Of a DNA stretch of 64,000 nucleotides, positions 1 through 8,410 are shown one piece after another. How positions within the stretch are numbered: position 1 is the stretch's first letter; each line of letters starts with the position of its first letter. Source of the stretch: Clostridiales bacterium (lineage in GTDB: Bacteria > Bacillota > Clostridia > Oscillospirales > Acutalibacteraceae); contig JAHZDE010000001.1 of assembly GCA_019422525.1 (NCBI GenBank), positions 372,001-436,000 of the forward strand. Direction: 5' to 3'. A program made the position numbers and the translations under genes. The notes beneath the pieces are model-generated. The model did no database searches, was not told where the DNA came from, and was given only the letters and a program-made list of their open reading frames with translations.

Positions 1-2
1 AC

Positions 3-266
3 TATTCAACTGGAGAGGGAGAAAAAGCCAAGTCACCGCCCCTTTTTCTAAGCTTTGAACAAGCCGAAAGAGTGGCCAAAAAGCTGGCTTTGGAAGATGT
101 CCATCCCGTTCACCTGCTGGATGTGATACATGATTTATTCGTGAAAGAAATCTATCAGTGGCGAAGTCGGGATTATAAATGCAGTGATAGGCATTATTTT
201 GTAATTGACAAAAAGTATAGGGACTGCTATACTAATAACACAACATCTTGTGTTATTACAGGATGA
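3..266 (+). CDS. 5'-truncated ORF of unknown function
   Basis: The frame is open from the window edge to a TGA at 264-266. The first about 60 codons look protein-like (charged and hydrophobic residues alternate; an internal GTG lies at 72). The last about 20 codons run over a strong promoter (205-233), so the true end could be elsewhere. I recognise no family. A competing frame from base 1 stops at 49-51. It may be the tail of a gene starting outside the window, or non-coding. Confidence 0.3.
   Translation, partial: YSTGEGEKAKSPPLFLSFEQAERVAKKLALEDVHPVHLLDVIHDLFVKEIYQWRSRDYKCSDRHYFVIDKKYRDCYTNNTTSCVITG
205..233 (+). promoter_or_regulatory. Sigma-A type promoter for rubredoxin
   Basis: A perfect -35 TTGACA (205-210), a 17-bp spacer and a -10 TATACT (228-233) lie about 70 bp before the rubredoxin start, so the gene should be strongly and constitutively transcribed. 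Confidence 0.75.
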
Positions 267-304
267 GAAACAAAATTTTTTAAGAATTCAAAGGAGGCTT
301 TTCC

Positions 305-463
305 ATGGACAGATATGTTTGTGATGCCTGCGGCTATGTATATGACCCGGCAGTCGGTGATCCCGACAACGGAATCGAACCCGGCACTGCGTTTGAGGCA
401 CTTCCTGATGATTGGGTATGCCCTCTGTGCGGCCTTGGCAAAGATTCTTTCAGCAAGGAATAA
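305..463 (+). CDS. Rubredoxin
   Basis: A 52-aa rubredoxin, a one-electron carrier with a single iron held by four cysteines in the cytoplasm. It typically passes electrons to oxygen- and peroxide-detoxifying enzymes in anaerobes. The ligands are C6-x2-C9 and C39-x2-C42, with the family's Y-x-Y-D-P and P-D-D-W-x-C-P signatures. Length matches the family norm (52-54 aa). The start is set by AAGGAGG at 291-297. It is monocistronic: its own promoter lies at 205-233 and a strong terminator follows at 485-522. It is separate from the two multi-domain rubredoxin proteins near 24 kb. Confidence 0.95.
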   Translation: MDRYVCDACGYVYDPAVGDPDNGIEPGTAFEALPDDWVCPLCGLGKDSFSKE

Positions 464-484
464 AAAACGAATCGCTATCAAAAC

Positions 485-522
485 GCCCGGCAGTAAGCAA
501 TTGCTTATGCCGGGCATTTTTT
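485..522 (+). terminator. Rho-independent terminator after rubredoxin
   Basis: Inverted arms GCCCGGCA-g-TAAGCAA and TTGCTTA-t-GCCGGGC (485-515) are followed by a run of seven T. It also separates rubredoxin from the convergent PAP2 gene. Confidence 0.85.
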
Positions 523-526
523 TGTA

Positions 527-1021
527 TTAGGCTAAAAAATAAAGCAGAGCAAAAGGAAGCGAAAACAATAAGCCTATTGTTACGTCTCGGACAAAATGAA
601 CTCCGCCAATAACCCGCGAAACGGCAACAGCCAATGCAAGAATGCTGAAAAAGAGCCCGGCCCAAGGGGAAAGATACAAAAACGCCAGAGCGATTGCAGC
701 GGCACTGGTGGTGTGACGGCTGGGCAGGCTTTTTCCTTTTCCCGGAGTGGCCGGCAGAAATGGCGTGTAAGATAGACAGTCATAAGGCCGAGGCGCATTG
801 AGCACTTTGCGAAACAGTGTTACTGCCAGAAAGGTTAGAGCGGGCACGCCCAGAAAGAAAGGCCATTCGGGACTTTGACACCAGAATAAATATCCCAATG
901 TTCCCAAATAACACAGGGCAGAGAGGATGGGAAGCCATCGAAATAAACGGTGAAACAAGCGGGCGCGCCTTGAAGTACGATTTAACCAATCTGTACAGGC
1001 CTGATAATGTGCTGCGGTCAC
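527..1021 (-). CDS. PAP2-family membrane phosphatase
   Basis: A 164-aa integral membrane phosphatase of the PAP2 (type 2 phosphatidic acid phosphatase / undecaprenyl-PP phosphatase) superfamily. The signature is visible in order: K72-x6-R78-P79, then P-S101-R102-H103 (S-R-H replaces the usual S-G-H), then S135-R136-x5-H142-x3-D146, with H103 and H142 as catalytic histidines. Hydrophobic segments surround the motifs. Its ATG overlaps the stop of the upstream Cys-rich gene by 4 bases, so the two are co-translated. The substrate is likely a lipid pyrophosphate or phosphate; sequence alone does not say which. Confidence 0.88.
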   Translation of the reverse strand: MTAAHYQACTDWLNRTSRRARLFHRLFRWLPILSALCYLGTLGYLFWCQSPEWPFFLGVPALTFLAVTLFRKVLNAPRPYDCLSYTPFLPATPGKGKSLPSRHTTSAAAIALAFLYLSPWAGLFFSILALAVAVSRVIGGVHFVRDVTIGLLFSLPFALLYFLA

Positions 1022-1257
1022 AGTGAAAAGTCCTCCGGGTCAAATTTTGGAAGAGGTGGCGAAGTTTTGGGGGTGCGTTTAAGAGGGTCATAGGAAAACC
1101 GGCTGCACCCGGCAGAATCCTCACAGATACATCCCAAGGAGCATTCCGCTGACTCATCTTCTGCTGCATTATTATAAGAGCAATAGCGACAATCCGGCTC
1201 AATGGTACCGCCAAAGAGCCGGTTCTTTTTATTTTTCCGACCAAACAAGAAAATCAT
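1018..1257 (-). CDS. Small cysteine-rich protein
   Basis: A 79-aa protein starting with a short hydrophobic/basic stretch and containing six cysteines in a compact pattern (C-x2-C, about 14 residues, C-x3-C-x-C, about 5 residues, C). It ends in a Pro/Asp-rich tail with F-D-P-E-D-F. The Cys layout suggests metal or Fe-S binding or a redox role; this is inference. I chose the internal ATG at 1257 because the longer frame (to 1317) would run into the dehydrogenase gene. It lies 29 bp after that gene and overlaps the PAP2 start, forming a leftward three-gene unit. I recognise no named family. Confidence 0.6.
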   Translation of the reverse strand: MIFLFGRKNKKNRLFGGTIEPDCRYCSYNNAAEDESAECSLGCICEDSAGCSRFSYDPLKRTPKTSPPLPKFDPEDFSL

Positions 1258-1286
1258 CCCCTTTTGACAAGCAATCCATGATTGTT

Positions 1287-2339
1287 TTACCGGTTTTCCC
1301 AAGGCGTAACAGCCCATTTTAAACAGCCGTCCAGCTGTTGGGAGAAAACACGGTAGCCTTCTAAAATCTCGTTAAGAGGAGCCTTGTGGGTAATTAAAAA
1401 ATCGGTGTTCAGCTTTCCGGTTTCCATCAAATGCAGCAGCATATCGCAATGGACTGCATCGACACCACCGGTTTTAAAAATCAGATTCTTTCCATACATA
1501 TCGGGCAACGGAAGTACTTGAGGAGACTCATACATAGCCACCAAGGCAACCACGCTGTTGGGACGGGCAATCTTCCAAGCCAGTTCAAAAGTATTCTCTC
1601 CGCCGGCAGCTTCTATCACACCGTCTGCTCCCCGGCCATGGGTCAAAGAAAGCACGCAGGTTTCGGCATTTTCCTGGGGAACACAGACAATTTCATCTGC
1701 CAATCCCAGCTTTTTAGCAAGCTCCAATCGCTCTTGGTTTTTATCAATAGCAATTATGCTGCCTACCCCAAACAGCCGGGCACATTCCATCGCGCACAGC
1801 CCAACCGGTCCGGCGCCAATAACCGCTACCGTATCCCCGGGAGACAATTCGCACAGTTCTGCACCAAAATAACCACTGGAAAGAATATCCCCGGTAAACA
1901 GAGCGTTTTCATCGGTAACACTGTCTGGAATTTTGGAAAGCCCACTATCCGCATAGGGAACCCTTACGTATTCGGCCTGACAGCCATCAATACGGCATCC
2001 CAGTTCCCAACCGCCATTTTCACAATTGTTGATATATCCCTGACGGCAAAACCAGCAATCCCCGCAAAAAGTAATACAGTTGGCAGCTACCCGGTCTCCT
2101 GCTTTCAGATGCTTAACAGCAGAACCGGTTTTCACTACTTCACCGACAAACTCATGCCCCAGTACAATATCATCTTTTGCCCGTGGGACAGCTCCATGAA
2201 GGATATGTAAGTCACTGGTGCAAATGGTAGAAAGCGTGACGCGGACAATGGCGTCGGTATCTTTTTGCAGTGATGGCAGCGGGCGGTGGGTTAGCACAGC
2301 CCTTCCGTTTTGACAAACCAGTGCGTTCATGGTTCCCAT
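1287..2339 (-). CDS. Zinc-dependent alcohol/polyol dehydrogenase (MDR family)
   Basis: A 350-aa medium-chain dehydrogenase that oxidises or reduces an alcohol, polyol or similar substrate with NAD(P). The catalytic zinc Cys lies in the C-T-S-D segment, with the G-H-E-F-V-G-E signature following. A structural zinc loop has four cysteines (C-G-D-C-W-F-C-x7-C). The Rossmann motif is G-A-G-P-V-G, with an acidic D after the second beta strand (I-A-I-D-K) favouring NAD. The start at 2339 is set by a GGGGGAG ribosome site; a longer frame to 2378 lacks one. It is first in a leftward unit with the Cys-rich and PAP2 genes. The substrate is unknown. Confidence 0.88.
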   Translation of the reverse strand: MGTMNALVCQNGRAVLTHRPLPSLQKDTDAIVRVTLSTICTSDLHILHGAVPRAKDDIVLGHEFVGEVVKTGSAVKHLKAGDRVAANCITFCGDCWFCRQGYINNCENGGWELGCRIDGCQAEYVRVPYADSGLSKIPDSVTDENALFTGDILSSGYFGAELCELSPGDTVAVIGAGPVGLCAMECARLFGVGSIIAIDKNQERLELAKKLGLADEIVCVPQENAETCVLSLTHGRGADGVIEAAGGENTFELAWKIARPNSVVALVAMYESPQVLPLPDMYGKNLIFKTGGVDAVHCDMLLHLMETGKLNTDFLITHKAPLNEILEGYRVFSQQLDGCLKWAVTPWENR

Positions 2340-2434
2340 TTCAACTCCCCCTTCACAAGCTGGCATACCATGATACAATCATATCAATATTATACCATGA
2401 AACAAGAGCAGGGGGAAGTAAGCAGGAAAAAAAC

Positions 2435-3775
2435 TCAGGCGGTTCCCCAGCGCTTTAACTGACGCATAATGTAGAAATAAGCGGGGACCAAAAACAGGTC
2501 TGCCATAATCCAGGCAATGGGGCTTGCAAAACATGCCGCTGTAAAACCAAAAGCAGGAACCAGCCATACACCGGTGATTCCTCGAGCGACCATTTCGCAA
2601 ACACCGGCAAAAACAGCCATCTTGCTATACCCCATGCCCTGAATTAAAAGCCGGAATACGTTGACGCCGGCCAGAGGGATAAAGAATGCCACGGAAATCA
2701 TCATAAACTCATAAGCATTGTTGATAATAGCAGTCTCCGAGCCATCTACAAACAAGGTGAGCAGAGGTTTTCCGAACAGCCAGATAACCAACAAGGAGAA
2801 AATAGAATAGATACTGCCAATGGCCATAGAGGACCACAGGCCGGGAGTCAGACGCTCAATTTTCCGGGCGCCGATATTCTGGCCTCCATAAGTCGAGATT
2901 GCAACTGCCAAGGCGTCAAAGGCGCAGGCCAGCAGGGAATACAGACGTCCTGCGGCAGTAACAGCCGCCACAATGGCAGAGCCCAAAGCATTTACCGAGG
3001 TTTGCAGAATAATACTGCCAATGGCTGTAATAGAAGATTGCAGCCCCATAGGGACGCCGATGGAGCAAAGTTTGGACAGGTATTCCTTTTCCAGCCGCAG
3101 GTCTTCTTTGCTAATATGCAGGGCAGGGAATTTTTTGGCAATATACCAAAAACAGGCAACACCGGAAATCAATTGTGCCAACACAGTAGCGATAGCGGCA
3201 CCGGCTACCCCCATGGGGATGACCAGTACCAACAATAGGTCAAATCCAATATTCAGGAACGAAGCGATTACCAGAAAAATAACAGGAGTACGGCTGTCTC
3301 CCAAAGCACGCAAAAGAGCGGCCAATATATTATATAGAAAAATAGCCGGAATGCCTGCGAAGATAATGACGATGTACCAGTAAGCTTCTTCAATAATATC
3401 AGAAGGTGTGTTCATCCATTCCAGCATGGGATAGCACAGCACAACTGTCAATACGGTAAAAATCACGCTGGCCCATATGGTTAGCCAAACAGTATTACCG
3501 ATATACTTTCTCATGGCCGGGAAATTTTTAGCGCCAAACTGCTGCGAAACTGGGATTGCAAAACCGCTGCATAATCCCAAACAGAATCCAATAATTAAAA
3601 AGTTAATGGAACCGGTGGAACCAACAGCTGCCAGAGAGTTCTTTCCTAAAAATCGGCCTACAATAATAGTATCCACCATGGAATAGAATTGCTGGAACAG
3701 ATTTCCGAACACCAGGGGGATGGTAAACCGTAAAATCAGATGGGTGGGCGACCCTTGGGTCATGTCCTTTGTCAT
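2435..3775 (-). CDS. MATE-family efflux transporter
   Basis: A 446-aa, roughly 12-helix multidrug and toxic-compound extrusion protein that exports organic cations or toxins using the Na+ or H+ gradient. The N-terminal signature G-S-P-T-H-L-I-L-R-F-T-I-P and the following S-M-V-D-T-I-I-V-G-R-F-L-G are characteristic (DinF/NorM branch). Length is normal. The start follows AAGGAG with a 6-base spacer, and the gene has its own promoter (3825-3853). It runs away from the pst locus. Confidence 0.92.
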   Translation of the reverse strand: MTKDMTQGSPTHLILRFTIPLVFGNLFQQFYSMVDTIIVGRFLGKNSLAAVGSTGSINFLIIGFCLGLCSGFAIPVSQQFGAKNFPAMRKYIGNTVWLTIWASVIFTVLTVVLCYPMLEWMNTPSDIIEEAYWYIVIIFAGIPAIFLYNILAALLRALGDSRTPVIFLVIASFLNIGFDLLLVLVIPMGVAGAAIATVLAQLISGVACFWYIAKKFPALHISKEDLRLEKEYLSKLCSIGVPMGLQSSITAIGSIILQTSVNALGSAIVAAVTAAGRLYSLLACAFDALAVAISTYGGQNIGARKIERLTPGLWSSMAIGSIYSIFSLLVIWLFGKPLLTLFVDGSETAIINNAYEFMMISVAFFIPLAGVNVFRLLIQGMGYSKMAVFAGVCEMVARGITGVWLVPAFGFTAACFASPIAWIMADLFLVPAYFYIMRQLKRWGTA

Positions 3776-3824
3776 ACGTAACTCCTTCTTTTCCTACAGG
3801 CGATAAAGCCCAAAATTGTTTTCT

Positions 3825-3853
3825 ATCATAGCACAGATGTTTTAAAAGGACAA
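3825..3853 (-). promoter_or_regulatory. Promoter for first MATE gene
   Basis: Read on the minus strand: -35 TTGTCC (3848-3853), 17-bp spacer, -10 TATGAT (3825-3830), about 50 bp before the MATE start. Confidence 0.6.
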
Positions 3854-3953
3854 TTCCTGAATCCTCCCACAAATAGAAGAAATTTCTACCGGATTCTTGG
3901 TACTTATTACAGAGAAAGGTAGGAGATAAAACGAAAAAAGCAAAGATGCCGAT

Positions 3954-4008
3954 TTTACATGGATTTTACATTACCCGGCTTTTTGACTTTACACAGCCAC
4001 GATATACT
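3954..4008 (+). promoter_or_regulatory. Pho-box repeats and promoter upstream of pstS
   Basis: TTTACA occurs at 3954-3959, 3965-3970 and 3988-3993, with spacings of 11 and 23 bp. This is helical-phase direct-repeat spacing, as in the PhoP boxes (TT-A/T-ACA repeats) of Firmicutes. A -10 TATACT follows at 4003-4008 with a poor -35. This predicts phosphate-starvation activation of pstSCAB by the PhoP/PhoR system encoded downstream. Confidence 0.65.
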
Positions 4009-4067
4009 GTTGCCAGACCTTGAAAAACAAACAAAACCAATCGAGTGATTGAAAGGAAGAAGTAAAC

Positions 4068-4955
4068 ATGAAAATCAAAAGAGTTCTCACTGCATTCTTG
4101 GCTTTGGCTATGACCGCAGCTGTGATGACCGGTTGCCAGAGCACCACGGAAACCAGCTCCACCGGCACTGATTCTGCTACTACCAGCACCAGCACCGAGA
4201 GCAAAACGGAGTTGAGCGGCTCTGTTGCTACCAACGGCTCCACCTCCATGAGCGACGTGATTGGCGCTCTGAGCGAGCAGTTTATGAACGATAACAGCGG
4301 TGTGACTGTTACTTATGATGCTACCGGTTCCGGTACCGGCATTGAGGCTGCTAAGAACGGTACCTGCGACATCGGACTTTCCTCCCGTGCGCTGAAGGAT
4401 GAAGAGACTGCTGCTGGCCTGAAGGGCACTACCATTGCGCTGGACGGTATCGCAATTATCGTAAACGAGAACAGCAAAGTTGAAAACCTGACCGTTGACC
4501 AGATCGCTAAGATCTTTACTGGTGAAGTAACCGACTGGAGCGAGGTTGGCGGCGACGCTGGCACCATCGCTTGCATCGGCCGTGAGGCTGGTTCCGGTAC
4601 CCGCGATGGCTTCGAGTCCATTACTGAGACGGAAGACAAATGTAAGCTGAGCCAGGAACTGACTTCTACTGGCGCTGTTATCGAGGCTGTTAAGGGCAAT
4701 GCCGGTGCTATCGGTTATGCTTCCCTCTCCGCTGTTGCCAATGCAGAAGGCGTAAAAGCTATTACGGTTGAAGGCGTTGCCTGCACCGAGGAAACTGTGA
4801 AAAACGGTTCCTACAAGATTCAGCGTCCCTTCGTTCTGGTAACTAAGGAAGGCACCGAGCTCAGCGAAGCTGCTCAGGCATTCTTCGACTTCGCTACCTC
4901 TGCTGATGCTGCTGACCTGATCACCAAGGCTGGCGCTGTGCCCACCGCTGAATAA
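4068..4955 (+). CDS. pstS: Phosphate ABC transporter substrate-binding lipoprotein PstS
   Basis: A 295-aa extracellular phosphate-binding lipoprotein of the high-affinity Pst transporter. The signal peptide ends in a lipobox (M-T-G-C at residues 22-25) and a Ser/Thr-rich linker follows. The mature domain shows PstS hallmarks: G-S-T-S-M phosphate-binding loop near residue 58, T-G-S-G-T-G, and the conserved G-R-E-A-G-S-G-T-R loop near residue 170. AAGGAAG precedes the ATG. It is first of seven co-directional phosphate genes, controlled by the Pho boxes at 3954-4008, and separated from pstC by a hairpin at 4984-5010 that may raise pstS mRNA level. Confidence 0.96.
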   Translation: MKIKRVLTAFLALAMTAAVMTGCQSTTETSSTGTDSATTSTSTESKTELSGSVATNGSTSMSDVIGALSEQFMNDNSGVTVTYDATGSGTGIEAAKNGTCDIGLSSRALKDEETAAGLKGTTIALDGIAIIVNENSKVENLTVDQIAKIFTGEVTDWSEVGGDAGTIACIGREAGSGTRDGFESITETEDKCKLSQELTSTGAVIEAVKGNAGAIGYASLSAVANAEGVKAITVEGVACTEETVKNGSYKIQRPFVLVTKEGTELSEAAQAFFDFATSADAADLITKAGAVPTAE

Positions 4956-4983
4956 TTCTTCGCAAACTGAGTTTTCGGGTTTC

Positions 4984-5010
4984 AGCCTCCGCTGCCTTCC
5001 AGCGGAGGCT
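4984..5010 (+). terminator. Intercistronic hairpin between pstS and pstC
   Basis: A perfect 10-bp stem (AGCCTCCGCT / AGCGGAGGCT) has a 7-nt loop and no U-tract. It fits a partial terminator or an mRNA-stabilising end that lets the binding protein be made in excess over the membrane genes. Confidence 0.6.
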
Positions 5011-5037
5011 ATTCCCATGATGATAAGGAGCTGCATT

Positions 5038-6051
5038 ATGGAACAAAATATCCCTGTTGATTTTAATGCAACCAGTGAAAGGGAAGAGAATGAAATGAAG
5101 GACCTCTCCAAACAGGCTGAACAGGCAAAACTGTCAACAGAGGCAGAGGCAACGACTCCGAAGGCTAAACGCCGGGGAGCCAAAGATGTGATGGAATTTG
5201 TGATGCATCTCGTTTTCCTGTTGTGCGGCATTGTGGCCGTGGCCTTTGTACTGTTCATCAGCATCTACCTGATTATTTCCGGCCTGCCCGCAATCCAGAA
5301 AATTGGCCTGTGGGATTTTCTCTTTGGCCAAACCTGGGCCCCCACGAACTCCCAGAATCCCCAGTATGGTATCCTGCCCTTTATCCTCACATCTATTTAT
5401 GGTACTGCTGGTGCCTTGATCATCGGTGTTCCGGTGGGTCTGCTGACTGCTATTTATCTGGCCAAGATTGCACCGCCTAAAGTTGCAACGGTTATACAAA
5501 CGGCTGTTGAATTGTTGGCCGGTATTCCTTCCGTAGTATACGGTTTAGTAGGTATGATTGTGTTGGTACCTATGATACAGAATATTTTCAGTCTTTCTTC
5601 CGGCGCAACGTTGCTGGCTGCTATTATTGTATTGGCCATCATGATTTTGCCTTCCATTGTCAATGTTTCTACAACGGCACTGAAAGCCGTTCCTAAAGAG
5701 TACGAAGAGGCTTCTTTGGCACTGGGAGCGACAAAAATCGAGACCATTTTCAGAGTCAGCCTGCCTGCTGCCAAAAGTGGCGTGGCTACCGCTATTGTGC
5801 TGGGTGTAGGCCGTGCTATTGGTGAGGCTATGGCTATCATTATGGTTTCCGGCAACGTAGCCAACATGCCCAGTCTGTTTGGCTCGGTGCGTTTTCTTAC
5901 CACAGCCATTGCGTCTGAAATGTCTTATGCTTCGGTAGGCTCTCTCCAGCGTGATGCATTGTTCTCCATTGGCTTGGTGTTGTTCCTGTTTATCATGCTT
6001 ATCAATGTATTCCTGAATCTCGTGATTAAAAGAAAGAAGGAGGGAGAATAA
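5038..6051 (+). CDS. pstC: Phosphate ABC transporter permease PstC
   Basis: A 337-aa inner-membrane permease of the Pst complex, paired with PstA. A charged cytosolic N-terminal extension of about 45 residues precedes the first helix. The ABC permease EAA loop is visible (E-E-A-S-L-A-L-G-A-T-K), followed by V-G-R-A-I-G-E-A-M-A typical of PstC. I chose ATG 5038 because AAGGAG sits 9 bases upstream; ATG 5017 has no ribosome site, and a later ATG at 5095 is possible. Three bases separate it from pstA. Confidence 0.95.
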   Translation: MEQNIPVDFNATSEREENEMKDLSKQAEQAKLSTEAEATTPKAKRRGAKDVMEFVMHLVFLLCGIVAVAFVLFISIYLIISGLPAIQKIGLWDFLFGQTWAPTNSQNPQYGILPFILTSIYGTAGALIIGVPVGLLTAIYLAKIAPPKVATVIQTAVELLAGIPSVVYGLVGMIVLVPMIQNIFSLSSGATLLAAIIVLAIMILPSIVNVSTTALKAVPKEYEEASLALGATKIETIFRVSLPAAKSGVATAIVLGVGRAIGEAMAIIMVSGNVANMPSLFGSVRFLTTAIASEMSYASVGSLQRDALFSIGLVLFLFIMLINVFLNLVIKRKKEGE

Positions 6052-6054
6052 GCC

Positions 6055-6900
6055 ATGGAAAAATTATCTTTCCGTCGCCGCTTTTATGACAAAGGCCTGC
6101 GAGCTCTGCTGTATATTTGTGCGGGGCTTACCTGTGCTTTGCTCCTGTTCCTCATTGGGTATATTTTCTATCGGGGGCTGGGCAACATTACCTGGGAACT
6201 TCTTACCAGTGAGACCAGTTACCTAAACGATACGATTGGTATTCTTCCTAATATTCTAAACACTCTGTATATAATTCTTTTGGCAATGATTATTGTTCTG
6301 CCGCTGGGCGTAGGTGCCGCTATTTATCTGACGGAATATGCCGGAAGCCGTAAAATGGTAGCGGTTATTGAATTTGCTTCCGAAACACTGACCGGTATTC
6401 CTTCCATTATCTTTGGTTTGGTCGGCATGCTGTTCTTTATCCAGCTGATGGGTCTGAAAGCTGGTATTCTTGCTGGCGGTCTGACGCTGGTGATTATGAT
6501 TTTGCCCACCATTATCCGCACCACCCAGGAATCTCTGAAAACCGTGCCCAATTCCTACCGGGAAGGCGCCTTGGCACTGGGCGCTGGCAAGTGGCATATG
6601 GTGCGCACAGTAGTGCTGCCCAATGCAATTGACGGTATTGTTACCGGCTGCATCCTGGCAATTGGCCGTATTGTGGGTGAGTCGGCTGCTTTGTTGTTCA
6701 CCGCTGGTTTTGGCTTGGCTCTCAATGGAATTTGGGAGGCCATGCAGTCTTCTTCTGCAACCCTGACCGTTGCTCTGTATGTGTACGCCAGCGAGCGGGG
6801 CGAAGTGGATGTAGCTTTTGCAATTGCTGCTATCCTCATGGTGCTGACGCTGATTATCAACCTGTCTGCCAACCTGGTAGGCAAGAAACTTAAAAAATAA
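6055..6900 (+). CDS. pstA: Phosphate ABC transporter permease PstA
   Basis: A 281-aa second membrane subunit of the phosphate importer, with about six helices. The EAA loop (R-E-G-A-L-A-L-G-A-G-K-W) contacts PstB, and the family pattern G-R-I-V-G-E-S-A-A-L follows. AAGGAGG lies at the end of pstC and drives its start. It forms the permease heterodimer with PstC and is tightly spaced before pstB (13 bp). Confidence 0.95.
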   Translation: MEKLSFRRRFYDKGLRALLYICAGLTCALLLFLIGYIFYRGLGNITWELLTSETSYLNDTIGILPNILNTLYIILLAMIIVLPLGVGAAIYLTEYAGSRKMVAVIEFASETLTGIPSIIFGLVGMLFFIQLMGLKAGILAGGLTLVIMILPTIIRTTQESLKTVPNSYREGALALGAGKWHMVRTVVLPNAIDGIVTGCILAIGRIVGESAALLFTAGFGLALNGIWEAMQSSSATLTVALYVYASERGEVDVAFAIAAILMVLTLIINLSANLVGKKLKK

Positions 6901-6913
6901 TGGGAGAGTTTTT

Positions 6914-7669
6914 ATGTCTGCGATTATTGAAGCGAAAAACCTGAATCTCTGGTATGGCAACCATCAGGCTCTGTTTGATGTAAACGTAGCCATCCCCGCA
7001 AATAAAATTACCGCTTTGATTGGACCTTCCGGTTGCGGTAAGTCCACCTTTTTGAAGACCCTCAACCGTATGAATGATTTGGTTCCCGGATGCCGGATCG
7101 AAGGTGAAGTCAATTATGGCGGTCAGAATATCTATGACCCCACCATTGATACCACCTGGCTGCGGAAGGAAATCGGTATGGTGTTCCAGAAGGCCAATCC
7201 CTTCCCCATGTCTATTTATGATAATATCGCTTATGGTCCCCGTACCCATGGTATCCGTTCCCGTGCCCGTCTGGATGAGATTGTCGAAAAGTCCCTTCGG
7301 GATGCAGCTATTTGGGATGAAGTGAAGGACCGCTTGAAGAAAAGCGCTTTGGGTCTTTCCGGTGGTCAGCAGCAGCGTCTGTGCATCGCTCGCGCTCTGG
7401 CAGTGGAGCCCCGCGTATTGCTGATGGATGAATCTACCTCCGCTTTGGACCCTATCTCTACTTCTAAAATCGAAGACCTTGCAATAGAACTGAAAAACAA
7501 GTATACTGTCATTATGGTTACCCATAATATGCAGCAGGCCGCCCGTGTTTCCGATATGACCGCTTTCTTCCTTCTTGGCAAACTGATTGAGTTTGGCGAG
7601 ACGGAGCAGGTATTCTCCATGCCCAAGGAGAAACAGACGGAAGACTATATTACCGGACGATTCGGTTAA
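6914..7669 (+). CDS. pstB: Phosphate ABC transporter ATP-binding protein PstB
   Basis: A 251-aa ATPase energising phosphate import. Walker A is G-P-S-G-C-G-K-S-T, the ABC signature is L-S-G-G-Q-Q-Q-R, and Walker B is V-L-L-M-D-E-S (S follows the catalytic E, as in PstB), with a switch H in V-T-H-N-M. The PstB-specific R-M-N-D-L-V-P-G and Q-K-A-N-P-F-P-M-S segments are present. It is followed 20 bp later by phoU. Confidence 0.96.
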   Translation: MSAIIEAKNLNLWYGNHQALFDVNVAIPANKITALIGPSGCGKSTFLKTLNRMNDLVPGCRIEGEVNYGGQNIYDPTIDTTWLRKEIGMVFQKANPFPMSIYDNIAYGPRTHGIRSRARLDEIVEKSLRDAAIWDEVKDRLKKSALGLSGGQQQRLCIARALAVEPRVLLMDESTSALDPISTSKIEDLAIELKNKYTVIMVTHNMQQAARVSDMTAFFLLGKLIEFGETEQVFSMPKEKQTEDYITGRFG

Positions 7670-7689
7670 TTTGGAAGGATGTGTTTGTA

Positions 7690-8358
7690 TTGAGAAACAG
7701 GTTTGACCGGGAGCTGGAGCTTCTGAATACAGAATTGACAGAAATGGGTGGCCTGATTGAAACTGCCATTGACCATGCAGTAAATGCGCTGTTCCAGCGC
7801 GGTGGTGATATGGCAAAAGCAACTTTGGAATATGATTCGGAAGTTGACCATATGGAGCAGACCATTGAAACTCGCTGCCTGCGGCTTTTGCTGCATCAGC
7901 AGCCAGTGGCACGGGATCTGCGGGTGGTATCCGCTGCCTTGAAAATGATTACGGATATGGAGCGTATCGGAGACCAGGCAGGTGATATTGCCGAGCTTTC
8001 CATGCGCCTGCCAGAAACCGTGGATTTCCGCCGTTTGGAACATATTCGTACTATGGCGAAGGCCGCCTCTAAAATGGTTACCAATGCGATTGATGCCTTT
8101 GTGGGCCGGAATCTGGAGCTGGCCGAAAGCATTTCTGATGCAGACGACGAGGTGGATGCCTTATTTGACGAAGTCCGGGATGATTTGATTGAGATTGTCC
8201 GTCAGGAGTCCGGCGATGTGGCAGCTGCCATTGATTTGCTGATGGTGGCCAAGTACTTCGAGCGGATTGGAGACCATGCAGTAAATATTTCCGAATGGGT
8301 GGTATATTCCATTACCGGAGAACATAAATCCGATGAAGCAAAAGGGAAACATGAATAA
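7690..8358 (+). CDS. phoU: Phosphate transport system regulator PhoU
   Basis: A 222-aa all-helical protein that links the Pst transporter to the PhoR kinase and limits phosphate uptake. It has two PhoU repeats, each with a metal-binding E/D-x3-D-type motif (M-E-R-I-G-D-Q-A-G-D-I-A and F-E-R-I-G-D-H-A-V-N-I). I chose TTG 7690, which gives the family N-terminus M-R-N-R-F-D-R-E-L with AAGGA ten bases upstream. The GTG at 7681 sits too close to that site. Confidence 0.93.
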   Translation: MRNRFDRELELLNTELTEMGGLIETAIDHAVNALFQRGGDMAKATLEYDSEVDHMEQTIETRCLRLLLHQQPVARDLRVVSAALKMITDMERIGDQAGDIAELSMRLPETVDFRRLEHIRTMAKAASKMVTNAIDAFVGRNLELAESISDADDEVDALFDEVRDDLIEIVRQESGDVAAAIDLLMVAKYFERIGDHAVNISEWVVYSITGEHKSDEAKGKHE

Positions 8359-8410
8359 TTGCCAATAACGCATCCCTCGCTTCACCGCAGACAGAGAAAG
8401 GAAACCATAC

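Noticed and set aside
3966..5264. A 432-codon minus-strand frame over the pstS region
   Set aside because: It runs through the Pho boxes, the pstS gene and the hairpin, and has no domain content.
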